Assembly: GCF_964204865.1 (NCBI RefSeq)
Contig: NC_135256.1
Span: 17,761,703-17,825,702 of the forward strand
Reading direction: 5' to 3'
Length of the DNA: 64,000 nucleotides
Source of the DNA: Styela clava
Lineage: Eukaryota > Chordata > Ascidiacea > Stolidobranchia > Styelidae
The notes below the pieces were generated by a model. The model saw only the letters and a program-made list of their open reading frames with translations. It had not been told where the DNA came from and did no database searches. Positions 13,201 through 23,853 of the stretch are shown one piece after another. A program made the translations under genes and the position numbers. The first letter of the stretch is position 1; every line of letters begins with the position of its first letter.

Positions 13201-15030
13201 AATCGTGAATATATATATGTGGCCCTTCGGATATAAAGGTTGGACAACCCTCGTTTATACTTTCCCATCCCGTTACCACTTGTCCACAAAATGTTTATCA
13301 TAAACTTTCAGTTCTATTCATCCTTTTTCGGCGGTATAAATTAGTAGTGTTTCAAATCTTGTGAAATCGCTATCTAATGGCATCTCTGCCACAAGGATAA
13401 GCCTATGTATAACTCTCAGCTCACCATTGTCCGCTTAAAATTTTATATTCTTTTCGCCTTTCGTTGAGAGCACGGGAACCAACTCGTGTAAAATTAGTAC
13501 ACACATGGTACACCTTGGGGTGCACCACCTAATTATATTGAGACATATTTCTAAAACTATATCAATAGAATACACTTGTCAAAGTATACAGTTAGAGGAA
13601 ATTGCAAAAGTCATGCAAATATCAGCTTATGCTCGCGATCCAGATTCTAGGATCTAGCACAGACATGCGCAAAGTACGGCCCGGCCCGTTGGGTAATATA
13701 ATCTGGCCCGCCTGATGCTGCCACAACCAAACTGAAACCAAATTTTTATGTTTTAGCTGAAAATAGCTCAGGGAATTTGTTAAAATAGAGGTTAAATTTA
13801 GTTTTGAAACGGGGCTTATTGTTTTCCCTCATTGCTTGTAACACTGTAAATATTGTTCATAAAATTTAACTTTTTACGTCACACATACATGGCCTGCCAG
13901 ACTAGTTGGGCAAAAGTTTTGACCCTTGGTTCAAAAACCTTGCTCACACCTGATATGGCACAAAAGTTCGTGCGTATAGGTATATATAACAGAGATACCG
14001 ACCTTCTTAGACTGTTTTCGTGCCCAGTCAAGTATGATATTCAAGACTGCAGGAGGTAACTCTCCTTTGGATGGATCCTGAAAAGTCAATTACAGGTAAT
14101 AAATGTCTCATACTTATTCAATGAGCGAATCTCTTAAAAGTATGAAAGAATTGTGGTATGGAGACATCATATTTTATAATATTGTTTTGGAACATAGGCT
14201 TACGTGCATTACGCCCAACGGTAAGACTGCCTATCCAGGCTAATCCTCCACTTATATCAAAGTAGGAGTCGAAAGTTTGAATTCTCCGTTTTCAGAATCT
14301 CACACGAAGTGATAAGTGAAGTCAAAAATTCCGACAGTTACTAAAAAAATGGCTATGTGCTACTGATGGGGATATTTGTTCGAAAAGTTTGCAATGGTCA
14401 TTGTAGCAAACGCATTGGAAATTTATAGTGGCAGGGCAGATCATGTGCCGGCAGAATAGAACACTTTGTGAAGACGGTTGTACAGGCCATCAAAAAAGTT
14501 CAACACCAACAAACACAGCGAGCATCTCTATATATTCATATTGAGAACTAAAATGTGTCTACATATATGTTTTGTTCTGTGATAGCTATAGCCTAGCTAC
14601 TATATTTGTATTATTTGACACGTGTAGACCACCTCATTATTAGTATACAACATTACAGGGTTTAGCAAAAATCCAACTTTTCTTAGAAAAGTAGAATGCG
14701 TCTGGGTTCTGCTTACCAGTACATTATGACGTCATAAATCTATGCAAAAGCAAATTAATTTCATTCATGGAAAGAGCTTTAATTCTGTACGCGAGAATGC
14801 ATCAAATTATCTATCTCCCAGTATGAAGAATATCAACTATTGTTGCAATATAATAGATATATTTGTTTAATTATACCATTAAAACATATTTATCCAACCT
14901 TTTCAAGTTCTTCTTGTTGTCGTCTGCAAAAAATTTTTGCCAATTTTTTCAAAGCTTTGGCCGCTTTATTAATTGAATTTTTCCAGCCGAGTTGGCGTCG
15001 AAAAACTCTTATTCTTCTTCCCTTTCCCAT
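7297..15030 (-). CDS. 19-exon gene of unknown family; all introns phase 0; 473 aa
   Basis: Coding exons on the minus strand: 15030-14899, 14077-14003, 12522-12463, 11872-11711, 11429-11349, 11263-11231, 11146-11090, 10986-10948, 10457-10380, 10231-10142, 9398-9354, 9273-9181, 8835-8776, 8703-8638, 8495-8427, 8239-8177, 8102-8034, 7727-7671, 7389-7297. Each has AG and GT flanks and is an exact multiple of three. The ATG follows an in-frame stop. A 5' untranslated exon probably ends at 15114 (GTAAGT donor), leaving a 74-base intron before the acceptor at 15039. The N-terminus is very basic (MGKGRRIRVFRRQ, later KAAKALKKLAK), suggesting a nuclear signal or membrane or nucleic-acid contact. The middle is Pro/Ser-rich with two SDWN motifs, and the rest is acidic and Ser-rich, probably disordered. 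No known domain is recognised. An exon in the 1.5-kb second intron could have been missed. Confidence 0.7.
9690..10103. mobile_element. hAT-like MITE in an intron, 414 bp
   Basis: The ends are inverted (CAGTGGTGAGCT and AGCTCATCACTG). A perfect 8-bp duplication, CACGTAGG, flanks it at 9682-9689 and 10104-10111. It lies between exons 10 and 11 of the minus-strand gene and has no coding capacity. Confidence 0.9.
12118..12332. mobile_element. MITE-like repeat, related copy at 43889-44104
   Basis: It starts near AAGTGTGTGTACCA and ends near TGGTACACACACTACGGGAGTGCC, so the ends are roughly inverted. The interior is clearly similar to 43889-44104 over its whole length (shared TTTTGTTC, TATATTCACTT and ATTATGGCCTAA). 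The ends also resemble the palindromic element at 39872-40110. Confidence 0.6.
12808..13252. mobile_element. hAT-like MITE, about 445 bp
   Basis: The ends, CAGGGTCGTCCAAC and GTTGGACAACCCT, are inverted, and GGCCCGC-rich tracts lie inside both. The flanking octamers, CTCTATAC and GTTTATAC, agree at six of eight positions, as expected of an old insertion. It sits in the second intron of the minus-strand gene. Confidence 0.7.
13661..13750. mobile_element. Fragment of a second hAT-like MITE
   Basis: CAGACATGCGCAAAGTACGGCCCG followed by GGCCCGCCTGATGCTG resembles one end of hAT elements with GGCCCG tracts. The opposite end was not found. Confidence 0.4.
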
Positions 15031-15114
15031 TGCCTATGACTAAATAGGAGGAATGAATAGAAAACAGTTCCAAAACACTATTTAAGAGATGGCGAAAATA
15101 TCAAACAACTTACC

Positions 15115-18100
15115 TTTGATAGGGGTTGAAATCAGAATGAAATACAATTTCTATAAAGCCGAAGAGTTGATAATAGTTCATTGTGATCAAACAGTAGAAT
15201 CTTTAGTGACGTCATAATGAATAACGGTTTTTACCAGTAGTCAGATGACCACAATTTGAGAAGAGAAAAAAAATTATAGTGGGAAAGGGGACTTTCGGAC
15301 GGACGTCCGCCAGTTAATGTCGGCCATGGTAAGAGTTAATTTAATAGTTAATCGAACCAAACCATAGAATTGATTAGTAAAGTAAGTCGTAACACCGGTG
15401 GTTGTCCTAAAAGTGATTAAAAAGTCTTGCTGCACTTTTAACACACATATATTTCTGTAACGTTTCGTCTACCAATATTCCAATCTTACGAAGGGTATTT
15501 GTCTATATGAGTGCCTCTCCGCTGATTTATGGATCGCGTTCACTTGAAGAATTTCTATAATGAAGGGACTTTGAACGAATAATAAGCCTTCGAGAAAGTT
15601 GGTCTATTTTTTGAAATTATTGTATCTTTTCTACCGATTGCAAAACCAGTCTTGTTGGACGAGAAATGAACCTATGGATCGTTTCGTTAATATTATGTTG
15701 TTGTTGTTGAACACGAAATGGACATATGGATCATTATGTTGTTATGTTGTTGTTGACCATGTTGTTAGTATTCTTTTTATTTTTCTTGATGTGAAAAAAA
15801 CGGACGGACCAATTGCTTTGAAATTTAGAGTCATTTCGAAATTATTTTCATTTGTGCTCTTTGTGACGGTGCCACCTCCGCGTTTGCGGTCTGGCAAAGT
15901 CGTGAGAATAAACTACATACCGGTACTATTTCGTGTCCATTTATTTTAGCATCGCCCTCTTGTTTTTTCATGGTCATCATTCTTAAAACGTGTCCTATTT
16001 TTTATGGAGTTTCTCGCCAATTTCCAGAATCTAAATTTTTATTGGACACAAATTTGACATGTTGATCGTTTATTATCATGTTGTTGTTTTCTTCTTTTCT
16101 CATGTTGTTGTGAAAAAATAGCTTTTCTCTATAACTACTGGACCAATTGCTTCACCTTTTCAGGAGTTAAAGATTGTCGTTGTCGCTAGAAGACTGTTAC
16201 TTTCACTTGTTACTAAATTTCCTACTAATCCGGGGATATGTGATATTTTATCTAAAATGCTTTTTCATTTTTATTCATGTGAACGCGTGTTTATGGCAAC
16301 GTGACGGCTTTCTTCCGTTTTGATTTTGCGAACTCCTGTTACTCGAAAGTCGTAGGTTATTACGCACTGTAGACTAGGTACGGTAAGTTATTGTGAAAAG
16401 TAAAGTATTCGAAGACGAGAGTTTGTTAGTTAAGCTTAGGGTGGGCTACCGGTAATGTAAAAGATTTGTTTTGGCTTTCGTGCCCATTCAAATATTTGAG
16501 CATTGCACGCTTGTTTGAATTTCAAATACTCCGTTTGCAATTTAGTTATAGGCAGACGAGGCACCACTTTATTAATGTCTTGATTTAAACTAGGCAATCA
16601 AATATTTTTTTTAAATTCCAATTGGAGAGACCTACGGCAAACTACTCAGTTGGTTAATTATAAATAATTCGACATGAGACGAATATTTTACGTTGACCAC
16701 CAAACTGAAAAAAAAAGTTGTGTCTTTTTACCTGAAATTTCAATTCGCGCAAATGACATAACCGATGGTATATCCAAAATATGTAATATTGCGACAACGG
16801 ATCGTTTTCTACGTTTCTTCTCTCTTCGCCTGACTAGCTATTGTTTTTACTATTTTTCACCCTTTTTTGTTACTTTTGTCTGAGCTTTTTTGGGCTGTTC
16901 ATAAATTATGTGACTTATCCCTACGGCTCACATTTGTTATTTTCTATATATACGCAAATTTAATCGATATAACAGCGCATTTTCACCATTTGTCGCCAGA
17001 TTTCGTTGTTTATGGTTTAGAATCATAACCAATGTGTAGGTACAGAAGACTTATATCCCCAAACCTTCCACACAGCATTATTTGAATTTAAAGAAATGAT
17101 CAAATTGAAAGTTAAGGACATTTGTTCACTCGGAAAGTAGTACACGTGCTTGTTATTAAATATATTCATTAAATATAGCATCAACGCACACACGCAGCCC
17201 AATTTCATATTGTTAATCCTTTCAGCTACCCTCTTCGGACGATAGATATTAGATACTAATATCCCATCATGTCTCTGTGCCCTAATGCGACAGGTTTTCT
17301 GTGATGTGGCATGCCTTCAGTAAATTAACAGCGTACATGTTGCATAAATCAGGTCATTCGAAATTATGTGTTGATATGGAACTCTATCAAAAAATACCAA
17401 TCGAGAGTATAAAATTAAAATTTCGTTGCATTATTAATTTCTGGCTCCAATAAGTTTTGGAAATAAGCGTTTTAAAGCGCAAGAATATCTATTAGGCCTA
17501 CCATTAAAATGTAAAATGGAACCTCTCAGTGTGATCTTGGTGGCCAAAGCGATATACAGTCGACTTTGAGGTATTCTTTCATTTATTGTGAAGACTTTGT
17601 GTAGTTACCTCGTGAATGTATATTTGACCGTAAATGAAGGCGGCGCGTTTTGAATTGAACACTCAAGCTTCAGGGCGAAGAATATGTTTCAAAATAATTC
17701 ATCGATGCTTTACATTTTTTCTGTCGACATTTGAGTATGTGGCAAATCTGTCATTGTTTTTTGTTTGTTTGTATACATATGAATGAATTAATATCACCTG
17801 GGCGAGTGTGCTCATTCAATAAACATGTTTTTCTATATAATCACATATATATATTACGCATAAGTCACGAGAACTTTGAATGAAGAACTTGCACTTTTAT
17901 AGGGCCACGGACAACGTCAGCGTTTATAGTTTTTATTGTAGTATAATGAAAGTATTTATGTTTTATCGGTGATAATGAAGTCATTAATAGATGCTAATCC
18001 TACAAGCAAATTTCTTTTGCATAATATGCATATATATTATAGAATCAACAGGTTACTGACGCTCGCTGTTGGAAGCTTTTTATTGCAGGTGCAAGTTAAC

Positions 18101-18393
18101 ACAAACGCCGCGCCTTATTGTCTGTTTGTATCCGTGGCGGCAGTATACATTGGAGGGCAACCCATTGATTGATGACTGATCCGCGAAATCTTGCAGCTCA
18201 CGCTTATCTTGTTGCGCCTAGCGAATAGGCGGCGCTGATAACGAGTGTCGTGAACAACGAGGGGTTCCGGGCGGCAACGCCTTTTATGCATTGTTTGTTT
18301 TGTGCAGTTAATTGATTAAATATAAGAACGGCTCCTCCTCAAGCGCCGGGAAGTCGTAAAATCAGCACGCGACGCGCTAATGAGGCGAAGAGG
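15115..18393. other. Intergenic region between divergent genes
   Basis: Lies between the 5' ends of the minus-strand 19-exon gene and the plus-strand chordin-like gene, so promoters of both should be here. 15690-16110 has repeated TTGTTGTTG and CATGTTGTTG phrases, apparently decayed repeat DNA; related phrases occur near 27590-27850. From about 18060 the base composition becomes richer in GC, and an AGATAAG-type GATA site lies at 18203-18209 (as CTTATCT), with TGATAA at 18236-18241. Confidence 0.45.
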
Positions 18394-18400
18394 TATATAA
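18394..18400 (+). promoter_or_regulatory. TATA box of the chordin-like gene
   Basis: TATATAA lies 89 bases upstream of the start codon, which would place transcription start near 18425-18430. It follows a locally GC-rich stretch. Confidence 0.65.
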
Positions 18401-18488
18401 CCCGAATTTTGCGAACACGTTCTGTCATTATTGATAAGATATTTTCAATGTGATATATTCTCTGCAGCTACAACAAATAGAAGCAAAA

Positions 18489-21184
18489 ATGAAATACCTA
18501 ATCTTCGGCATGGTATTCTGGTATACTACAATGGCCAACACAACCGAATCAGGTAACTTTTGATAGCTGCAAAATTATTCAGCTGCAATTATTATTAATG
18601 GATAAGATGTGGTATTAAGTTTTAGACTGTGATCAAAAAGCGACACAAATTGAAGTTTCAAAGTTTATTCAAATATTCCGATAAAATTGTACAACTCATT
18701 TTGTGTTCTTTTTGCAAAAAAAAATATTGAAAATGATGCGTTTCTGCGCATGTATAATAGGAAATTTTTTCATTATAAAGTGAATGTTGTCAGATATATA
18801 TAATATATTTGATGGTTGGTATTCTTCCATACTCCAGCAGTGAGTAACATGAATATTTTTTTAGGATCAACAATTCATGGAAAATGCATTGCGACCGACG
18901 GGATAGAACATGAAATCGGCGAAACATGGAAACCTTCAACTAAGTTGCACAAAGCGTTACCTTGCATCGAATGTGCTTGTCTCAAAGTATGTTAAACATA
19001 TTCTTCTATATCAATGGGTGTATCAATGTCTTTAGCATTCAGTATTAATAATTTTAGATAAAAGTAACGTTGCAATTGTCAACGAAAAACTTGATAAATA
19101 ATTACATGTCTTCTATTTAGAATGGTGTTGTCAAATGCAAGCAGGCAAAATGTCAAGAAATTCTATCTTGCTCCAATCCTGTCAGACAACCAAACACCTG
19201 TTGTTTGACGTGCCCAGATTCCAACGACGAGGAACCAAACCTCCATAACAAGGCGAAATATACCCAGCGTGTGACATTCACTGAAAAACATGAGCAATCA
19301 GAACCTGCCAGAGCTCAGAGCCCATTTACGACAATGAGTGACAATCACCGTGCTGCTACTGGCTGGCGCCAACGTTTGAGCGATTTCAATGCTGCTGGCG
19401 GTGCCAGTCTTCCAAAGCACACAAAACAGTCGACTGGCGTGCGAGCATTTGGACTTTATTCGCTCAACGATAATGAAGAAGATATGCAAACATTTAGTGA
19501 GTCTACTACGAAAACACGAAGACAATTTGAAATCCATCGAAGATTACAAGAGGCGCTTGCAGCAAGGCCAACCCGCCGGATTGATTCTGGATCCCCATTT
19601 AGTTTCAGAGATACATCTCATGCGTTTGGACTATTACAAGTCGACTCTGTTCAGCCAGAAATTCACGCTCCAATAAATGCATTATTTGCGCAATGTCAAG
19701 TTCAGGTTATGCCTGGGCTTTCTAGCAAAACTCTGACATACGCACACGGGGATTGGTGGAAAGCAACGTTACCCATTCTGGGAGACTTGAAATGCGTGGA
19801 ATGTACATGCATGGTAAGGATTTATTTGTGAAGTTAATAATCTTAATTTAACACACGTTTAATTCTGACTAAAATTCAATATTTTGATTTAGAATGGCGA
19901 AGTCAAGTGCAAGGTACCCAAATGTGTGGATGATGAGTTACTCCCATGCGCCAAACCCGTAACAGAAAATGGGAAATGTTGCGCTTCTTGCCCCGTTCGA
20001 CAGTATATAGGATATAAACCTTACTACCCCTCGACGGTGGTTAACAATAAGCATTTTCTGTCTGTGACGACACCAACTCCACTTAAAACATCTGAGCAGT
20101 CGAAATGTGAGAAAAAGGTTCATCCTATCCTTTATCGCTTTGTGCACAAAGCCACCAAACGATCGAAGGACCAAGCAATTGCAGTGAGATTGGGAGATTC
20201 AGTGGAAGTATACAACTGGACGATGAATAAAGGTAAACATTATTACTATACACTTTAAAGACTGTAGATGTTTCCTGTCGGAATGTCTACTTCCTTGTTG
20301 GGGGATTTCCAGGGGTTAAACTCGCATGATGCGCTTTGCTGTTTCCCCGAATGTGGCATTGCAGTTGTATTCATAATGGCTCTCAATTTTTAGATGATAA
20401 GCCCCATCGTCGTCATGTGATTCGAATGAGAGTTTCTAACTTTGAAAGATATATGAAAATGTCTTCAATGAGTGGATCTTATCAATTGTGGAGTGCTACC
20501 ACTGAAGGTAAATATATATTAATTATAGCTATCGTTAATTACTACTTCATTTATTGGTATATAATTTAGTTTATTGTCTAAGTATAAAACCCTTTTTTTA
20601 ATAGATATAATATGAAAAAAATAGTGCCTCAAATACAACTCAACTTTGATTAAGAAGTGGCTTCATCTCTTAATCTTCGTTCTCTGAGGAGTTTATAGAA
20701 TCTGCACATATGAATAGTATGAAACATCGAGTTTGCCTGTTGTTCCTATTGGTTAATGATCGCTACCCGACTCTGTACAATATTGTCATCTCCGCTACAA
20801 GCATTGAAGAGCACCCGCTACCTCACGAATATATTGTTAGTTCAGAATTAGGCCCTTTTTGTAAATAAATACATTCTCGACGTTACAACATTTTAAGCAG
20901 ACAGCTTTGTTTTAATTCTCAATGAAGTGTTAGTAGCATAATGTTATGCTAACCAAGTAAATACTGGATCAGATTATGTTTACACCACTGTTATATATTG
21001 TGTTTCATTATGAATTTCAGGTCGTCTGCGAAAGTTTGAAGAACGTGAAGAGCGATGGAGCACATCATGTAAATCTAATTGCGAAAGACGTTTAATGCGA
21101 ATCGTAACCAAAATGCTACTGAAGTCACCAGAGAAAGTTAAATGTGCAATGAAATCCTTAGAAAATATTGATACGCAACATTAG
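18489..21184 (+). CDS. CHRDL-like: Chordin-like BMP-binding secreted protein with two VWC domains
   Basis: Six exons: 18489-18552, 18865-18986, 19121-19813, 19893-20232, 20394-20507 and 21021-21184, giving 1,497 bases and 498 aa. A short hydrophobic signal peptide opens the protein. Two von Willebrand C domains follow, each with ten cysteines including the CxxCxC and CCxxC patterns: the first from Cys29 to about residue 97, the second starting in exon 3 and ending in exon 4. The charged linker between them is about 150 residues. The C-terminal region matches chordin-like proteins (VRLGDSVEVYNW, then GSYQLWSATTEGRL and a C-x3-C). Chordin-like proteins bind BMP ligands outside the cell and modulate signalling. 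Vertebrate CHRDL1/2 have three VWC domains; only two are seen here. Family assignment is firm, CHRDL1 versus CHRDL2 cannot be decided. Confidence 0.85.
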
Positions 21185-21627
21185 GGCAATAGTATTAAAG
21201 CGGAATTTAATAATCCCAGTTATATGGCTGCAAAGATGGTTGTGCTACTCTTCTATGATATAGTAACACACCAGTGAACGACGAATATGTGGGATTTATG
21301 AAAAATATCCGAACATTTTGAAGGATCAAGGTACATTCATACATACTATCAGAGAGAACATGCAAGCCGAAGCACTCAAAATATTCAGAGTTAATATTGA
21401 AGCCTCTAAGTAAAGTTTTGTGGTCTTGCTTGGCTTTGAAAATCCGCTTCATATGTCATCTTCGTTTATCCCGCCGAAAAATGATCAGCCAACTGCATTA
21501 GAAAAACATTTCTAGATAAGATTTTTTTCATTTTTTGTTGTTATTGAAATGTTCCCACTCCTTTTCTTTGTACATCGCTGTACTTACTTGTAACCTTGTT
21601 TCAATTTTTTCGCAATACTGTATGTGA

Positions 21628-21633
21628 AATAAA
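21628..21633 (+). terminator. Poly(A) signal of the chordin-like gene
   Basis: AATAAA 444 bases after the stop codon, followed by a T/G-rich stretch. Confidence 0.6.
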
Positions 21634-23800
21634 GCCGTGCAAAATTGATTGATTTTGAAGCTGATTATTGCCGAGATAGCAATTATCTGGCGACGAGCAG
21701 TGATTTTCAGACTGACACGATTTTAATGAATTAATTGATTAGATATACAACTATGCGCGGGACTTTAACAGTAAATTAGAAATAGAAAGAAAGAGTTGAG
21801 ACTGAGCATTTTAATCAGCCGTAGCGGCTGATACGCAGAGTGATTTCATGTGTGACTGAATTTGAAACAGCAGCTTGTTAGCATTAGTCTTGTTGGAACT
21901 GGATATCGAGTTCAATATCGTATTTGCTATTCTGATATGTAACTAGCGGCAGACTACAAAACTGGAATTGAAAAACGATGCGCAACCAACGAAATGCATA
22001 GATAAATTCAATATACGCATTCAATGCACGTATCGGATTGATTATATATGCATCAGATTTGAAACAAAGTTGTACCTGTACTCAACAAGGCGGCGTTATC
22101 AATATGTTGGTAATCTAACGTTAGCATCAGAATCAACTATATATATTATATTTAGCCTTATAATATTTGTATTAGTATTTTTCGGACTTTATGATGTATC
22201 ACCGATCAAACTAATATACGTTTTTTAACAAAAAGAGGAGATACCTAGAAGTATGTAAATATGACTGCACTGCCAAATTGCGGTCTTTTGAGTCACCTTG
22301 ATGACTTCTGAACCGGATTTCTTGTTTGTTATTGTATAGCGTGCCGTACAGTCTTATCTGGACGAGTTATAACTAATTATCTGACTACAGGCAGTTATTT
22401 AGGCACGGTTCGTATGAGATGGTGGTTGAAACCAATATTTGTGGCCAAACTATGCAAGTGCAGAACAATGAGGGGCCCGGTGAAAGTGGTCGACAGTGGC
22501 GTTTTTTGCTCGTGTATATTGGGCATATATACATTAACTTTCAAGTGACGTATACTTAAACATGTAGGCTATGGCACAAAGAGATTAGTACCTACTTTCT
22601 TAGCGTAAACTTAAATGTGCCATGATGTGTATACGTAATCGTGATGAGGGGTCACACTTAGGCCCACATATCAAGAATTACGAGAACTTATTTTTTCAGA
22701 ATACATATTTTTTATTGATTATACTTTATTTTTTCAAAATTTTTGATCATGATTTAATTGATTTATAGTCGTATCTTTCATAGAGAAAAACTAATAAAAA
22801 TTGTCTGTAGTTTCACATTAGCCATGTATCAGTTCAGGATACCCGATATATCAAATATGATATTATGGTTGGTTGGTTTTTTATTGCATAAGGATTTTAA
22901 TATGATTCATTGCTGTACGTGAAATGTGTTATCCTCGTTATTCAGATGAATTATATCGAACAAGTGGAAACGCTAAAGGGAACTTCCTTAGTTTAAACAA
23001 TGTTGAGTATTCCGTAATCATCACAACATCAACCGTTTTTACCAGAATACGTCGAGTAAAATGTGAAGTGATGCCTCGAGCAACAGTTTATACTTGTATT
23101 CGTATACTTATGTTGTATTCTTATGACGGATGTGGCATTGCCGTTCGCATATTTCAGTGTCAGGCAGAAAGCAATTTAGAGCTTATTGATCTGCTCTTAG
23201 CCAGTTCTGCAATAGTTATTATCCATGCGTTGCAATAGTTAAGTTGAAGCCTAGGTATTATCTCTATATCAGCGGCTTATTTAGAATCTATAATACGGGA
23301 ATCCAATAATTCAGACGCATGATCACTAATTTAATAGGCGACAGGGTCGCCGTGGCCCAATGGCTCCTGTATAAAATCCGTAGAGACGAGAAATTTATTT
23401 GAATGTCTGGCAGCGTAGAGAGTCTTATTATGCCTATTATTATACAGCCTAGGGCTGCGATGTCACCTGACCGTCTAGTTCCAGTAGACTTTCCTTCCCG
23501 CAATGAAATAAAATATTTTATCCATTATACATATTTAGTCGATCTAGCACTAGATGGAAGAACCAACAGCTTACATATCCTATCTTTTCTCTGTCTCACG
23601 TACACATCGAAACTAACAAAAATATCGGTTGGCACACATACTCGGTCATGTAAGCCGGCATTTATAATGGCCAGGTTCCAAATCCAATCCATAAATCTCT
23701 CACGTAGTTGGGTGTTGTTCGTGGTGCATACGTGATCAATCATCGGGCTAAATTATGAGCGGAAATTTAACATTATGTTTTTGGTTCAATTTGTTTTGCA
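21634..23800. other. Intergenic region, no gene recognised
   Basis: Overlapping open frames on both strands at 23288-23743 give no recognisable protein and no consistent splice model. GTGGCCCAATGG near 23351 resembles a pol III box A, but no box B follows. Confidence 0.4.
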
Positions 23801-23853
23801 GTTTTAAAATATTTATCTAGTATTTGCAAAATTACTGATTTTCCGCCTGAAAG

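Noticed and set aside
19298-19676. Overlapping open frames inside chordin-like exon 3
   Set aside because: They are shadows of the 693-base coding exon in other frames.
23288-23743. Opposing 71-110 codon frames as a gene
   Set aside because: Both strands are open at once, no family is recognised and no splice partners are found.
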